Positions 5,842 to 5,865 of a DNA stretch of 5,865 nucleotides are shown piece after piece; position 1 is the first letter of the stretch; each line of letters starts with the position of its first letter. This DNA is from an uncultured Sutterellaceae bacterium (GTDB taxonomy: Bacteria > Pseudomonadota > Gammaproteobacteria > Burkholderiales > Burkholderiaceae_F), in assembly GCA_947253615.1 (NCBI GenBank), contig CAMYAA010000079.1, forward strand, positions 1-5,865, in the 5' to 3' direction. Made by a program: the position numbers and the translations under genes. The notes beneath the pieces were generated by a model. It made no database searches. It had not been told where the DNA came from and worked only from the letters and a program-made list of their open reading frames with translations.

Positions 5842-5865
5842 CTGTCTCTTATACACATCTGACGC
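5842..5865. other. Untrimmed Illumina Nextera/Tn5 adapter, not genomic
   Basis: CTGTCTCTTATACACATCT (5842-5860) is the Tn5 mosaic end used in Nextera libraries, and the following GACGC (5861-5865) continues into the read-1 adapter. These bases are library sequence assembled onto the contig end. Any frame reading through them is artificial, including a minus-strand one that would begin M-Y-K-R-Q at 5856. Confidence 0.97.

Noticed and set aside
5546..5856. Two minus-strand open frames at the right end
   Set aside because: One starts within the adapter (M-Y-K-R-Q) and both run through the 10-bp repeats; their Pro/Arg/Ser/Phe-rich products do not look like proteins.

Overview
The window looks like a contig end from a betaproteobacterium, probably in Burkholderiales. 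The main clue is the gene block Trm112-like protein / kdsB / adk, a conserved order in that class. The base composition, the style of the EptA-type enzyme and the unknown lipoprotein would fit a gut-associated family such as Sutterellaceae, but that family call is a guess. The last 24 bases (5842-5865) are Illumina Nextera (Tn5) adapter and not genomic, so the genome stops at about 5841.

Layout. Positions 1-1001 hold a lipoprotein of unknown function on the minus strand, cut by the left edge; it is complete at its N-terminus but its C-terminus lies outside. Positions 1002-1255 are a divergent intergenic region with a candidate promoter in each direction. The lipoprotein leader (about 117 nt) contains two clear hairpins. 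Positions 1256-3084 carry a plus-strand block: a zinc-ribbon Trm112-family protein, KdsB (CMP-Kdo synthesis for lipopolysaccharide) and adenylate kinase. A perfect dyad over a -10-like box and a terminator-like hairpin lie in the adk leader, so adk may be controlled separately. The block ends in a UUCG-loop terminator at 3136-3161.

Positions 3185-3403 form a separate unit that no protein annotation explains: a promoter-like sequence with a Fur-box-like dyad in its spacer, then about 164 nt that fold into several consecutive hairpins and end in a strong intrinsic terminator. I read this as a candidate Fur-controlled small RNA, possibly also encoding a 23-residue peptide. Positions 3495-5150 encode an inner-membrane phosphoethanolamine transferase of the EptA/MCR family with all the expected catalytic residues, ending in a 15-bp-stem terminator (5208-5246).

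Positions 5247-5841 have no convincing gene. The stretch is G/T- then G/A-rich on the plus strand and holds three different short-period degenerate repeats (about 16, 6 and 10 bp). Its last bases resemble one arm of a terminator cut by the contig break.

Theme: KdsB supplies the Kdo of the LPS inner core, and the EptA-like enzyme decorates LPS (lipid A or core) with phosphoethanolamine. With a lipoprotein predicted for the outer membrane, most of the window concerns the cell envelope; Adk is housekeeping and Trm112 is linked to methyltransferase support.
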